Source: Prunus persica
Lineage: Eukaryota > Streptophyta > Magnoliopsida > Rosales > Rosaceae
Direction: 5' to 3'
Assembly (NCBI RefSeq): GCF_000346465.2
Contig: NC_034011.1
Coordinates: forward strand, 2,813,508-2,877,507
Length of the DNA: 64,000 bases
Part shown: positions 32,767 to 46,616 of the stretch, one piece after another
Layout of the letters: each line of letters starts with the position of its first letter
Position numbering within the stretch: position 1 is the stretch's first letter
Notes under the pieces: generated by a model
Seen by the model: only the letters and a program-made list of their open reading frames with translations
Database searches by the model: none
Told to the model about the DNA's origin: nothing
Translations under genes and position numbers: made by a program

Positions 32767-33921
32767 ATGAGATCAAGCATTGTGCGAAAGCCGTTAAGCC
32801 TAACGGCGACATTACTCCGCCGTTACCGTTTCTCAAGTCCGCCGTCGTTTCCATCTTCGCGTTTCTCTTCCTCTTCAGCTCCGACAAGCTCCGCGTCCGC
32901 GGACAGCTCGGCGGCGACTCAGTGCAGCGGGTTGACTCGGTTGGCCTCGCTGGTGGATGGCTGCGACTACGAGCACTGGCTCGTGGTTATGGAGCCTCCT
33001 AAGGGCTACCCTCTTCGCGACGAGATCATCAATGGCTACATCCAAACCCTAGCTACGGCCCTCGGAAGGTAAAAACTGACAAAACAACATCAGGGTTAGC
33101 GTTTTAAGTTGCAAAGTTTGAAACTTGAATTAGTGTTAATTATTATTTTTAACTATTTTATTTTGCATTTGTTTTTTCAACTAGTTTGCTGTATAATTGC
33201 AGTGCAGAGAAGGCAAAGAAGTCAATTTACTCTGTTTCTACAAAGTACTACTACGCATTTGGCTGCAAAGTCCCAGAGAATTTGACTTTTAAGATCAAAT
33301 GTAAATTCCTCAAAACGCTTCTATTCTATTATTATTGTTATTATTCAAAGTGTTTAATTTGGTTTTGAAAAAACAAAATTGGTTGCAGCTCTGACCAATG
33401 TGAAATGGGTTCTACCAGATTCTTACTTGTGTCATGGTGAAAATGACTATGGAGGTATAATTTTTTCTTGGTTTATCTTCATTTCTTCATGTTGAGCTAG
33501 ATTTTTTTAATATCTAAAGTGGAAGCTACATGATTCATGAACAATGATGTTTTTAAGAGATAAGAAGAGAACATTGAAAAATATGGATTTTGAAAGATTA
33601 TTGATATTGGTATGATTCATTGCAAATACATCCCAAGTCATAACTCATCAAGTAGAATTAGAATGTAAGCCCTACTCATCATAATACCATGTAGACTCAT
33701 CAAGATAATCTCAAGCCACAATGACTTGGTTCATTTCAGTAGGAAAATGAAGAAATTCTTGTTTCCAAAGAAGAGAAAATTCCATAGGTGATCCGTCGTT
33801 GTCTATGCTAAAAATGCATTGGTTTTGGACAGGAGAACCTTTGGTTGATGGGGTTGTTATTCCGTATGATGAAAAATATCATGCAGACTGGGTGTGCGAC
33901 GAAAATGACACAACAGTTTAA
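32767..33921 (+). CDS. Multiple organellar RNA editing factor (MORF/RIP family), mitochondrial, 4 exons
   Basis: MORF proteins bind PPR proteins and are needed for C-to-U editing of organelle transcripts. Exons 32767-33068, 33203-33300, 33389-33454 and 33833-33921 join in frame to 184 residues, typical of the short members. Residues 1-45 or so are rich in Arg and Ser without acids (MRSSIVRKPLSLTATLLRRY), a mitochondrial presequence profile. The MORF box follows: LVDGCDYEHWLVVMEPPKGY, then KKSIYSVSTKYYYAFGCKVP, VKWVLPDSY and YDEKYHADWVCDEND. The wording is closest to the MORF4/5/6/7-like mitochondrial branch as I recall it; the exact orthologue is not assigned. All introns are GT-AG and the copy looks intact. 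Confidence 0.9.
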
Positions 33922-35053
33922 GTCTTGATCACACTTATGCCCCCGAATTTTTACCCTCGACTAGTTAGTTTCGATCTGGATGCTCAAGTGTTTCACCTCC
34001 TGGAGATTTAAGCAGTAAGACGTTACAATGAGAAACAGTTGTGTTGTATCAACCCGAATGTCATAGAGTGGAGGAAAAAGAGCTTCATCTTTGGCAATAT
34101 ATGAAGAGATATAGCTATACAGCGTTGCAGATATAGACTTGTTTTAGAAACTTAATTGTTTCTTTGGCTCCAATTTTTACATTATCACATGGTTTTATCT
34201 TCAAGCTAAGCCTAGTTTTTGCCTTTTCCCACTCAAAATTTGGTTAAAAATTGCATTGCATTTATGTATCCCAAGTCCTTACCTAACCATACTTGGTTTG
34301 AATTGGGGATGCATGATCCTTTCTGCAAATCCTTGAATTGGAGGGGACTCACTTTTTGTTCTAGTCATAGGCAATAGCAAATTCTTTAGTTACATCAGCA
34401 CGTAACTTGTGATTTAGGCCAACTTGGGATTTGGGTGGGGTTTGGTGCAAGTGTTGAAATATGAGGCTGGCCCCGAAATCTGCTGGGTGGGTTATTCAAA
34501 CCTTTGATTGGTGCACCATGCCGTTTGAGCTGATTTTGAACACAAAACAAAGGAAGAAATGTTCATGGAAATTGACTTGGAATATTGAATACATTATTTG
34601 CACTCGAGAACCTAATGGAGGATTAGAATAGTATAGGGTTTGATCAATCCACCAACCTGAGGCCATAAATAATTTAAACAAGATCATCTTTTATTCTTTC
34701 TATGACTTCATAGTTTGAAATAAACATTTTTTCCATTTAAAGGAAAAACTCATTTAAATATGAAAGCTGAAACTGTTTTTATGGGAAAGCATAGAAAATT
34801 TCCCATAGAAAATTGAAAACAGTGTGTTCTGAGAAAGACAGAGTTGTCTCAAAGTACTTGTATTTCTTGTAATGATGTAAGAGAAGCTACAAAAACTGTG
34901 AATCCAAAGACCCCACATGAACATCATAGGCAAGGGAAGATCTCCAACAAAGAGAAACAAATAAAACAACCTTAATGTATTATGGTACACATATATATGC
35001 TTATAGTTTTTCTTTTCTTCTTCTGTGTTTGTTTTCCTAATTGTCTCAAGTGC
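33922..35053. other. Convergent intergenic region between MORF and the kinase
   Basis: Holds the two presumed 3' UTRs. The open frames at 34496-34990 are short and lack any recognisable domain. Confidence 0.5.
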
Positions 35054-36918
35054 TTATTTGGGAGAGTATAAACCGGTTCCAAGAATTCTATACAGAGCTG
35101 TATCTGAATAAACAGTGCCAGACCTCAATGACTTAATCCGATTTCTATACCGATGACCTTTTCGGCTCCTGTGGCGACCCTTCGCTTTCACTTCCACCTC
35201 TTTTTCCTCACCATTTTCCCCATTTTTCACCACTTCACACTCAGCTTGACCCTCTCTTTCAATCTTATACGCAGGAACTTTTTTTTTTTCCTCAGTTGGA
35301 ACAACGTACACAAAGGGTCCAATTGGAATGTCATTCAAGTCCATCAGAGGCTCTAAGGTCTTGACCACAGTGCTCATTGTTGGTCTACACTTGGGGTTAT
35401 GGTTAAGGCACTGATGAGTCAATGCAGCTGCTTTCCTAGCACCTTCGGTTGAGTACTGACCCTCGAGTCCCGGGTCCATCACACGGTCAAGTTTATGTGC
35501 GTCCTTCAAAAATGGTTTAGACCACTCCACCAGGTTCTGTTCTCTACCATGGCGGCTCTCATCCACGGACCTTCTACCTGTTAGTAGCTCCAAAAGAACT
35601 ACACCGAAGCTATAGACATCGCTCATAGTTGTTAAATGACCTGGAAAAAAAGAGTATATGATTAGTGAGCTGTGGAAATTTTCAATGCCACTGATGAAAA
35701 GAAGGAATGAAAGTAGTAGCTTAAAATCAACTTGCATTACCTGTCTTGACATATTCTGGAGCTGCATAGCCATGAGTGCCCATGACACACGTTGTAATGT
35801 GCGTTTCATCTCCTTCCGGGCCATCTATGGCTAGACCGAAATCAGAGAGCTTGGCTGTGTAATCCTGGGGAGAAAAAGAAAGATATTAGTACTCAATTTT
35901 TTCCGGAACTTATTTTGTTTTGTATGAGCCATATTTATATGCTTGTATTAAGCGCAGAAGAGAGCTGAGGAGAGAAAAATTACAGAGTCTAGTAAGATGT
36001 TTGAAGCCTTAAAATCTCGATATATGACTTGCTTTTCTTCTTCATGGAGGCTGCTGAGGCCTTTTGCAGCTCCAATTGCTATTTTAATTCTTGTTAACCA
36101 AGGCAGGGTTCCACCATAACCTGCATTAATGAACAAACATACAAATTCGTAAGTTCTGTCATCCTGCTAGTAAAATTGTGAACTCCCAAATCAATATTTC
36201 CTGATTGTTTCAAAACAAAAATCCTGCATGCATGATCTTAATTATTTGCAATTAAATGTTAGCATATGGTATATTTACATTTGAATAGTCGATTTTCTAG
36301 GTTGCCCCTCTCCATGTACTCGTACACAAGAAGCCTATGTTCGTCTTCGCAGCAGTAGCCGATCAAGTTAACAAGATTGGGGTGCTTCAATTGCCCAAGA
36401 AAAATCACTTCAGCCTACAAATACCGAAGTGTTTGAGAATTAGCATTTTTATAACGTAGGAAGCATATGATATTGTTAGCAACATAAACTTTGAAATGGG
36501 CAAAAAAAAGCAAGAACAAAAACAATAGGCTTACCAGCCACTCCCTATGTCCTTGTTTGCCATCTAAATCCAACACCTTAACAGCCACAGGTTGAGCTTC
36601 CAACCCAGGCCTAAGCTTGTCATCAATGAACCCTTTGTATACCTTCCCAAACCCACCTTCACCAAGATAGTTGCTCTTAGAGAAGCTTTGGGTAATCTTT
36701 TTGAGTTCCTTCTGTGTGAAGATATGAAGGTTTGATCCAATAAGTGAATTTGACAGATCACTGAGGACAGTGCAGATTGATGAATTACTCACATCGGAGA
36801 GTGACAATCTCCGCGAAGAGATTTCTTTCGACGTCTGGGATTTTTGATCTGAGATTGGTTTGTTGGTTTTGAAACAACCTGGTGTCAATAAGTTGAGCGC
36901 CAGTTTTCTGAGACTCAT
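35054..36918 (-). CDS. Receptor-like cytoplasmic kinase, RLCK-VII (RIPK/PBL type), 5 exons
   Basis: A Ser/Thr kinase without an ectodomain, of the family that relays signals from surface immune and growth receptors. Minus-strand exons: 36535-36918, 36279-36414, 35984-36120, 35741-35864, 35054-35640; all GT-AG, 455 residues. Visible motifs: glycine loop [12 protein letters not shown] (85-96), Lys114 in [10 protein letters not shown], catalytic loop IYRDFKASN with Asp209, LSDFG with Asp227, activation segment ending [11 protein letters not shown], and [25 protein letters not shown] in place of HRD is the norm for this subfamily, so it should be active. The Lys/Arg-rich C-terminal tail is long (about 100 residues). 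The N-terminus MSLRK lacks Gly2, so N-myristoylation is not expected. The wording ([20 protein letters not shown]) resembles RIPK; orthology is inferred. Confidence 0.93.
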
Positions 36919-37730
36919 ATTTTACTGAGGCTATATGGTCTCAGGATCAGGTGAGTTAAAATAAGCCTTGTTTGTGTGTCCAAACCATATGGTTGGATTA
37001 AATTAGAGAAAGATCTGGGGGAGTAGCTAAATATATAAGGTATATTCTACAAGACTCTGTAAAAAGAAGTCAAAGATCCAATGATGATCATAAGTTAAAC
37101 CAACCATATTCTTCTTTTCCATTTTGTCTGATCTTCATGTCTTACACAATAAAATATATGATTGTTGAAACCATTTTATTTCATGTTCAGTCCTGAGTCT
37201 AAAGTAATGTATAAACTTTGGTCCCTTCAAGACTTGGAAGATTCACAGCATAAGAAGAATAAAAAAACACTTTTGGATGGTTTCATATTATGAAAGACCA
37301 GGTCTCTAGAGCCTTTATTTGGCTTGATCATGTGCCAGATTAATTAATGGAGTTTAGGTTCAAGTGTATTGTTTGTTGGTCTTTGTGAGACCTCTGAGAA
37401 TTGATTGGGAAACTATATATTTTTTGCGGCCAGACTCATTCAAATGGAAACACATATGTTCTCATTTCCTTGTACACTTCCAAGTCTATGGCTTTTTCCC
37501 CATGACTGCTGCAATTAGTGTTTTGGTAAAGCATACTCATAATATTTGGGTGCATGCACCATAAATTTACTACATGTATTTTATTCTAACAACGGTAACT
37601 TTTGGGCTTTGGAAAGCAGAATCTCCCAATATCTGGTACCGTTTGTTCTAATTGTTTGCTTTTGGCTATAAACACAGCAATTAGATGACAGATTGAAACT
37701 TTTAAAAAAAAAAAAAAAAAAATCCCAGAA
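36919..37730. other. Upstream region of the kinase gene
   Basis: Presumed 5' UTR and promoter of the minus-strand kinase. It ends in an A-rich run near 37703-37722 next to a MITE. No other coding region is supported. Confidence 0.5.
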
Positions 37731-38031
37731 CCTGTTTAGTAGCCTTTTCATTTTTCCTTTATTATTATTATTAATTTTTCGGTTTTTTGGTTAGAGATAG
37801 AGATGAAATATGCGAGAGAAAGGGAGGGTTGAAGAAATGTGTATGGAATGCTATGTAAAATGAAAAAACTAAAAATAATTTTAAGTTATTATTTAATTCA
37901 TTCTCTTTCATTTCTTACTCGTCTCTCTCACGCTCTTCATTTAACTTTTCCTCCATATATTTCCTCTCTATCTCTAATAAAGGAAAATGATAACTAAAAA
38001 CTAAAAACTAAAACGTTACCAAACCAGCCAT
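37731..38031. mobile_element. Foldback MITE, AGTTTTTAGTTATCATTTTC family
   Basis: Imperfect inverted arms: left CCTGTTTAGTAGCCTTTTCA and right (inverse) CTGGTTTGGTAACGTTTTAG, then shared TTTCCTTTATTA, GAGATAGAGA and AAATAT blocks. It is related in style to the element at 51081-51440. Non-coding. TSD not resolved. Confidence 0.6.
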
Positions 38032-40302
38032 TAGATTTCGACTAACGTGAATATATGTTTGATTTGTTTATATTATGTACCACTAATATATCCTCGACCC
38101 TTTACATTATTTGATGACTAAAATTTAATAAATACTACGGTAACACGAATTATTGAACCATGAACTTTAGGAAAAGCAAAATGGCCCCAACCCTAAATCA
38201 TCTACCAATAGATGATAGACCTTTGTTGGTTACAACATACATGATGAGCAAATGTAAACTTTAATTTTATCATTTGACGCACCCAAAAAGAAAAAGAAAG
38301 AAAGGCTCATAGTCATCCATTTCCTACTTTCCTTGGGCGACCGCTGTATGAAATTGAGAGAGACTCAAAAAGTTACAGCCAGCGTAGGATAAAAAAGGAG
38401 GTCAACACATTTTGTAAGACCTACAATATTCTTTGCTTCAAGAGGTTGTAACCAAGAAAGTCAAGTAACTAATTATTTCCCTTGATCTTCCATGAAATTT
38501 CGATTAAATCCTCTGTTTGTGTTTTCAAAGACAAAAAAATGAAAGTTCCTAAGTTTTTAATAAAAACAAAAAACAAAAGAAAACAAAAGGGCTCTCTCTG
38601 CTTGTGTATGGGTGACGAATTAAAGCTGACGTATTTTCATTAGATCAACCCCAATACTAGTTGATGATTTCTTGTTCTCATAAATTTAAAAATGACAAAA
38701 TAAAGTAACTTAGTTGGTTGAGCTATTCTCTTCCACTCATACAGGTAGAGTTTCGAAACCCCTAAACCCCAACGAATATTTGTATATAAATTCCCCTCCT
38801 CCAATTGTTTGTACTAAAAAAATGACAAAATAAAAACACAGTTTAGGATATTTTCTGCTATAAAAAGAAAAAGTTTAGGATATTTTGTGACATGATTTGA
38901 CGACACCAGTAGGAAATATAGAGAAAATCGCAGATGGCTAAGGGATTTTTTATTTTGCTTGTGTAGTGGGGCGCATGACAATTTGACAGAGAAAACTCTC
39001 TGTCATCAAGAAAAAGACGGTATTTTTGCAAGCTGCAATTGTACCAAACAGCAAGGAAACGTATTGCCTCCATTAAATGTTGATTTGATACTTTGATGGA
39101 AAACTTGGCTATAATCGCCTATGGTCAACAGCAAGAACGTCAAGAACGATGCCTCCAATAGGGTTGACAGCAACCTTGTTACAATCTCCCACAAGCCAAC
39201 AAGAATTTCAAGTAACACCAGATGCCGGCTTCTGATAGTTGACGGAAAACGCAGCAAGGAATTTTGTTATGCTTATGGTCACAAAACCCATCAATGTAGG
39301 GGTGAAAATAGATTTAAAACAAAACCCACGGCCACATCAGTCATCCACTAAACCCTCATTTTGACGAGAAACACTCATGTGAAATACGAATAGCACTATT
39401 TTGCTATCCCAATCAATCACAGTGTGCCACGCATAATTACTTTTCTATTTGGCATATCATGATTCGCCGGGGAGAACATCCCCGTTTCACAAAGTTATTC
39501 TGCATTTTGGGCCCCCAAAGAGAAACATTTTGTACACTACGCTGTTTTCTTGCACACAGTAGATTTCCGAAATGGACGGCATACAAAAAGTTATATGACA
39601 TTCTGATAAACAAGGTACAAAAACTTGAAAAGAAAGCATTAGAGGGAGAGTTCCTCTCTTTTTTTTCTTTTTTTAATTATTGACTTTATAAAGATTATAC
39701 AAAAAATCTCAACGAAGTAGAGCTTCAAGCAGTAAAGCGTGACTAAAGAAACATAAAGACTTGGATGAATCAAAGATTGGAAAATTGCACATGGCTAAAA
39801 ATACAAAAAGATGATGTTTACATCAGGTAGAAGAAAATAATCGCTATAGACAAACACAAGAACCTTGATCTCAGACTAGGCAGCTCCAAAAGATGGATGT
39901 AACAGAACTTCTTATACAATTAGCAGAACTTCCTCCTTAAATATACAACTGTAGAACAACAATTGGAAGGGCAAAAAACACAAATTAGCAACTATACAAG
40001 TCATTTGGACTACTTTATTTATCAGATTTGGTTTAAACCAATATGAAGAATTTATACCTTGTCCATAACATAGCCGCACAAAAGCTATATACAGAGAACC
40101 TGCAACATTTACCAGAGTAAGTACAACATAGAAATACATACAAAAATATAACATTCCAAATAGGTACAACAAATCAGCAGAGATACACAAACATCAGCTG
40201 TAGTTACCTTCGGTGAACAAAAATGCATCGCCAGAATTGCCACAAAACAAAAATAAGGAACACTCTGACATGAGATGATGTCATTTGTCTACTGTGGCAA
40301 TG
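38032..40302. other. Intergenic region downstream of exportin-T
   Basis: Contains a SINE and the presumed exportin-T 3' UTR (just below 40303). At 39121-39351 (+) an open frame includes FCYAYGHKTHQCRG, reminiscent of a retroviral-type CCHC zinc knuckle with one Cys replaced; this may be a gag relic but is weak. Confidence 0.45.
38705..38817 (+). mobile_element. tRNA-derived SINE with 17-bp perfect TSD
   Basis: Box A-like TTAGTTGGTTGAG near the start and box B-like GAGTTTCGAAACCC about 38 bp later give the pol III promoter layout. The element ends in a short A-run and is flanked by identical 17-bp direct repeats (AAAAATGACAAAATAAA, 38688-38704 and 38818-38834). Such long, A-rich duplications are made by LINE-type target-primed reverse transcription. 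The body is only about 113 bp. Confidence 0.8.
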
Positions 40303-43300
40303 CTATCTGACAACAAGACTCCCATTCTGCTGAAGTCTTAAATTTTCAATCAGAGACTGGTAGAATGACTTCAATGCCTTGATATCACTACCCTGCAGAA
40401 AAAATGAGCAGCCAAAAAAATCATAAACAAATAATTGGAAATGTTCTACTAAATATTCAGCTCTGGTTTATTTCTGTAAGCAATACATTTTTACGAACAT
40501 CCTGTAAACCAACCCCAAATCCACTGGAATAAGCTCAAGACACTTGACCAACATCTTCAAATAGATAATATTGGAACAACATGACACATGTGCATTCACA
40601 GATCAACATTTTAGATGACAATATTACATTAACACAACAGGTAGATATCACCAACCTTGACATCTTCTCATAATATCATATTACAAATTTCACTCTTCAG
40701 GGAAACAACAAACTGATACTAGTAGCTTAATTAATATTAGCGGTGGCATTTGGCAACTGCCAGAGTGATGGGAAAGAACAGAGGCCAATGCGTTTCCTTT
40801 TCTTTTTCCTAATTTTTTTTAACTTAGCCTACTCAATTATTTGACTACTTTACCCCTTTTTTAATATTTTCTTCACTTTTAACCGTTGTAGTTATTGAAG
40901 AAAATCTTTGGAAAATCAGTATAAGTATGTATTAGCACCACTCCAAGGAAATAGATATGCACAAACTACAGGAACAAATGAAGACAAAAATGACAAAAAA
41001 AACCCTTTTGTATTTGGTCCACCAAAACATGGTAATCTACAGCCACTTTTTTATACCTGCAGCTTCTGGCAATATGTCTCAGCCAAATCTTGGGGGCAAT
41101 GCGCTGCTGGAAAACCTTTTGAGACAAAATGAACTAGAAAATCATTGCCAAACTTTTCATACATGACCTTCTGAGCCAATACAATTTCTCCAAACAAAAC
41201 AAGCTGCGACAAATGAAAATAACAATTTTCAAGGTAAGTATGAAGCAATAAAATAAATACAAGGCAAATTATAAATAAAAGTATTCATCACCAACTTCTC
41301 ATATTATTGAACACTACTAAAAGAGAACATCTCTGTCTCCAAATCTGCTTCAGCAATTTAGTCCTCTTAGTTATATGGTGTATAGTCTACTCTTCGTTTT
41401 ATGGTGTATATTCTGCTCTTCTTTTTATGGTTTAACAACAAAAACTATCTATAAAAGTATCACAAAGATTATTAATTCCAATCTTACAGTATTGGCGTCA
41501 CGAAACTCGAAAGAGTTGTCAAGCAGGCTGTACAAACAACAGTTTGTAGCGAAGTTCTCTATTATAAAACTCTGGAAACCAGGTACCTGAAAACAAGGAC
41601 CCCATATTAATATGAAAAGTAATATATTTTAACATTACCAAGCAGAAGGACTACAGGTAAGCTCCTACCTTTTCTTCACCATTAGGCATCGCACACCAAT
41701 CTCTGATCAGTCTAATAAATATCTGTACGCATACCTAAGTAACAGCAATAATATGTTAGAAATTATCCTAAAGCAGAGAAATTAGAATGAATAAGAACCA
41801 AAACGCCAAAGGTAAACCAAGAACACATACCTTTCTTACAAGAATATCCTTGTGCTTACAAGATGTGAACAAAAGCAACTGCATGATTGGCTGTAAGTAG
41901 CTCCTACTTTTGGGGGATAGGAAAACAGAAGATAGATCATGTGTAGTTATCACATGAAGAAATGTATATAATGTTCGCTGAAGTTCTTGCAATTCGCGAT
42001 TTTCCTACAAGGAAAATGGAGTATTAAATAAAAGTATAAAAAGTTTCGGCCTTGACATTTAAACTTCATAAATAAACTTTCAAATACTGTTAATGTTCCA
42101 AATGATACTCTAAAGTAGTTTTGGTTCCGCAGAAGCTTTCACATCCAATAATGAAAATGAAGAACACACAAGCAGCTCATTGCTACCAACATTGGGGAAA
42201 AGGAAAAATAAGTGGAATGAAGTATATTACAAAAATATGATCAATGAAATAAACATTGTAACTTTGTATTTGATGTTGGGCATTTAAATTGCCTAAGTTG
42301 GTGTCCCTATTTTCCTTATTTTTCTTTTTATCCGATAGCCAAAATAAAACCGAAAAACAAATAAGGAAAAGAAAACACATACTCATACAAACAGAACTCA
42401 TCGTCCACAATAAGTTAAAGATCCTGTTGTAAGTACCATTAGAGCAAGCAATGATGCATTACTTTTTATACCACATGTCTGCCCAACTGTAATTGGTCTA
42501 AACCTAAATTTACATGGCACATAAAAGATGGAAACAGGGGGAAAAGATACGAATCAATCATTTAAGTAACAACCTTTGCATGATGGTTTGATGACATTAA
42601 CTGATAATACTTGTAACACCATGTACATTCGCCATTAGCATAAAACTCTATGAGAACATATGCTTAGCACAAGGAACAGGTCATTCAATGTTGGAAAACA
42701 GCAACAGTCAATGTCTCATACCTCAGTATTGGATCCAGGTCCTGAAGGGAGTGCATCTACCGGAATAACATTTAATATCCTACCAGCGATAGCAGGAAAT
42801 ACTTCATCCAATATGTCACGGAATAATGTATTGAACTTGCATATCAGTTGATTAAGCAATATAAGCAACCCAACCAACTCCTTTGGCTGCATCATAATTG
42901 AATCCATAGTCAAATATTGTTGTCAACAAAAAAAAGAGAGAATATAACTGGTGCAAAATATACTTATGTGAAACAGAACTGTTATTTTCTAAATTTTATT
43001 TATTGGTGACACAGTACCTGTCCAAAATTTGTTCTCTATTTATTACCAAAAATTATTTTCTCAAAGTTAGATTTAACTCCAAAAAAAATCGGAATAGAAG
43101 AATTCAGTTATAACTGCTTTATACCTCACTATCCACAAGCAATTGCTCCAGTGCCTTTGGGAGGTAGGGAAAAACAGATGCTCCTAGAGTGTCCACCATG
43201 CGGTGTACAAATGATGTTACCTGGATACCACATACACTAGCATCAGGTTACAAGCGCAGATGATAAAATATCAAAACAAAACAAAGTAATTCTGGTATCC

Positions 43301-46300
43301 CACACACGACTCCTTACCTTACTGCGCAAAGCCTCTACATTAGGAAACACAACAAGTACTTGTAGGAGAACATCCAATGTCTGGATAACCATGGGAAAAG
43401 AAACACACATTGTTAAGACATGAAATATTTAGACAGCTTCTCCACAAGTATGGAAAGACCAGTTCCCATCCATATGCCAACAATCACTAATTACAAGGGG
43501 CTGTACTTAAAAAGGGAAACTGTAAGATCAAAATGTTATAAAACAGCATTGAAATATCAGAGAGCCCACGAGTGCTAATCATAAAGTTCATCAAATAGGC
43601 GAACATCAAGGTGTAGAGACAGTGAGTCACCGAAAAAAAACAAAACAAAACAAAACAAAAAAGCACACATAAGCCCTATATCCACAATTTTAATTCAGAG
43701 AAACAGGCATTCAGAAAAATTAATCAGACCACGTACTTGAAGGAAGGTGAACAAAAGAAAGATATAGATACTAACCTGCTTGAACATGAGACCTATTGCA
43801 GGGCGACTAGCAGTTACAAGACGCTCACTGAAGCCCTGGATGGCATATAAATTTCAGTACAGTAATTTCATGTATATAAATACAAATCTCGAAGCATCCA
43901 AACATGGTGAATTTTCTGAAACCATACAGCTTACTAAGCAGGATTGGCAGAAGGGGTAAAGGAAAGACTTTTAATATAAGTGACACAACATAAAAACTCC
44001 TCTTTTACCAGATCTTGTAAGTGAATTGATCAAGAGTTTTATAACTTTTTGGGGGGGCGGGGGCGGCATATGCTATTTTACATATAAACAAATCAACCAA
44101 GAAACACGTTAACTAGAAGGTCAAGGGATGTTGAAAAACCTTGCTGAGAGAATTAATCGCCACGATTATCTGCTGAATATTAGCAAATTTTTGAGGCGCC
44201 TCTTCAGGAGTCAATACTTTGGCATTCCTGAGCAATGCTTCAACCTAGACAGTAGGAAGACCACGTCAAATGCTTATCTCACATTTTCACTCGGTCCTTA
44301 ATTTTGAGTCAAAGCAAAATATTTTGGGGGTCGAAAGAAGGGGGTGACACCCATGCAATTATTATTTTATAAGTGCAAAGTCAACAACCTGTTGGCAAAG
44401 AGGAGTGAGAAGTGAAGAGAGATAATCAGACTGCTTTGCTGGTGGTACATCTTCCATGCCAATTAATAAACCAATTGCCTGCGAAGAGACCCGATACACG
44501 TTAGAATGGTACAGGCACCCACATTCTCTATTAAGAATACTTCCTTTCTTTCCTAAACACACTCATGAGCACACATAATATACAAATGTCAAAAAATATT
44601 AAGTGAATACCTCAAAAATATGACTACCATCTTCAGATCCCGAAAGCTCTTTCGATGTATAATCCATACTTGTAAATCCAGCGACTGTATCTTGCAAACT
44701 CTGTAAAATTCATTTAAATTAATTTAGCAGAGATGAAGAGAAGTTGAAAAAAAGAATGGTAATATGTATAAAGCAATTCAAAGGAGATAAAATTAAAAGG
44801 CGAAAGCAAATTAATGAGGTCTGGCGCAACTGAAATATAATCACGTGGATATATAGGAAAGCAATTGGAGAACGAATGTTTGTTATCATACCTGCAAAAT
44901 ATTCTCTATAAAAGGCACAAGCTTCAATTTCAGCAATTTCACAACCCTCATAAACAGATAACTCGCCCTTCGACTCACATTGACGTTTGGATGGTGTATA
45001 CCCCTTTCATCAAGGAAGGCAGCCAAAACCATGTGAATATATTGGGTATTCTCTTGAACAAACTTCATATATCTTGTTACTGTTTCCAGATACACAAGTG
45101 CAACTAGCCTATTTGAATGGCAAGGGAACCTTGTAGATAAAAGCATTGGCACCAATTCACCCAAGAGACCACTCCCAGTTCTCATTGCCTCACCATTTAT
45201 TGACTCCCCAAATGCATAGAAAAGGGAAAGTGCAGCTTCCACTTCTTCAACATTCCAATTTGATGATGATCCAACAGCAGTAGCCAATGAGTTTCTAATA
45301 AATATCTGAGTAACATCAGGTGCTACACGACCTACATTACGCAGCAGCACGAACAAATCCTTTCTAAACTCCACCATCCTATCTTCCTCCTCTCTTCCGA
45401 TCTTATCCAATATATCTAGATTTTTACGGTACATAGGATCATAGCGGATCTGCGAACGGATCACTTCCAAAATCTGGCCCACATGAAGCAACTGTGTTTC
45501 CCTCAATGGGGAAAGAGTCTTCATTGTGGCAACATAACCTGAAAGAAATTGCACAATGCTAAATGTAGAGTCCAACTCACAGTTCTGCATCACATAAAAC
45601 ACAGAGGGCAAAACTTCATTCAAGAGCTCCATTGAAACACCCTTTGCATCCTCAGAATTCAACCTTTTAAAGCATTCAAGAACCTCAACCGCATACCCAG
45701 TAAGCAATGCAGCTACGTTAGAAACCAACTCTGAGTCACTATCCTGAGCTACTAACCCAAAAACCCGACGCATTTGAAGACTCTGCAACAGTGGTAGTTT
45801 TGACTGAGGATCCATCCTTTTTGATACTACTGCTGACAAACATCCAGCTGCAGCACCACGGAGTTGTTCGGAGAGCCCACCAACCAAAACCAACTCAAAC
45901 AATAACGGGATAAATGCATCATTCACAATTAATCCAATGTCAATCCAAGAAATATACCTCCTCATTGATTCTAATACACTAGCACAAAGCTCTTCATCAG
46001 AGTTCCTATACATAGACACAATGTCGTACCAAGCTCTAACTATTTGAGCTACACACTGCTGCCTCATAGCATCCTTAACCCGCGCTGCCACTGCTAGTTC
46101 TTCAGGTGTCCGAGGGTAGTCTAAATTAATCAATTCCTCATCCAAAGCATTCAAAACCCGACAAAACATATCGATGACCATTGCCCCTTTACTCAATTGT
46201 GACAAAAAATCAACAAACACCGAAGACCAAACCAATGGGTACTCAAAATATATCAAAGTCACCAAAACCTGAGCAAGTTTGTTCTTTATAAATGCAGGAC

Positions 46301-46616
46301 CTTCTAAAACCCTAACAGTACTCTTATCATCAAATCCACCAAAACATGCAATTGAAAACACTGATTTTCTGATCAAATACCTCTCATCTAGACTCATTGA
46401 TGAGTACCGGACCCTAATAACCTCATGCAGAGTCTGCAAACACCAAAACTGGACTTGAACTAAGTTCGAAAAGCACAACTTTTCGATGCAAACACTACAT
46501 ATTGCTTGTTCTTCCTTAATTTTATCACAGTAATCTTTTGCCTTCTGTTTCAGCTCTGAATCAACGGTGCCCGATTCATCAAACATTATCAGTATTGCTT
46601 TTTCGAGATCATCCAT
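40303..46616 (-). CDS. PSD: Exportin-T (PAUSED), tRNA nuclear exporter, 13 coding exons
   Basis: Carries tRNAs from nucleus to cytoplasm with Ran-GTP; loss in Arabidopsis (paused) delays leaf and meristem development. Minus-strand exons: 44892-46616, 44611-44700, 44389-44478, 44140-44244, 43776-43835, 43318-43380, 43125-43220, 42722-42886, 41831-42004, 41669-41722, 41488-41586, 41057-41203, 40303-40392. Every exon is a whole number of codons (phase-0 introns), all GT-AG, total 985 residues against about 988 in Arabidopsis. The first exon (575 residues) holds the N-terminal exportin HEAT-repeat region (LVQVQFWCLQTLHEVIRVRY, NKLAQVLVTLIYFEYP). The C-terminus ends SLIENLRLQQNGSLVVR. The start is MDDLEKAI, as in the family; an in-frame ATG 10 codons upstream is less likely. 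The copy looks fully intact. Confidence 0.97.

Noticed and set aside
35642..35824. Longer N-terminus of the last kinase exon
   Set aside because: It reads through intron 4; the GT-AG splice restores the conserved kinase subdomain order.
39121..39351. Zinc-knuckle-like protein FCYAYGHKTHQC
   Set aside because: One knuckle Cys is missing and no gag or pol sequence flanks it, so I mention it only as a possible relic.
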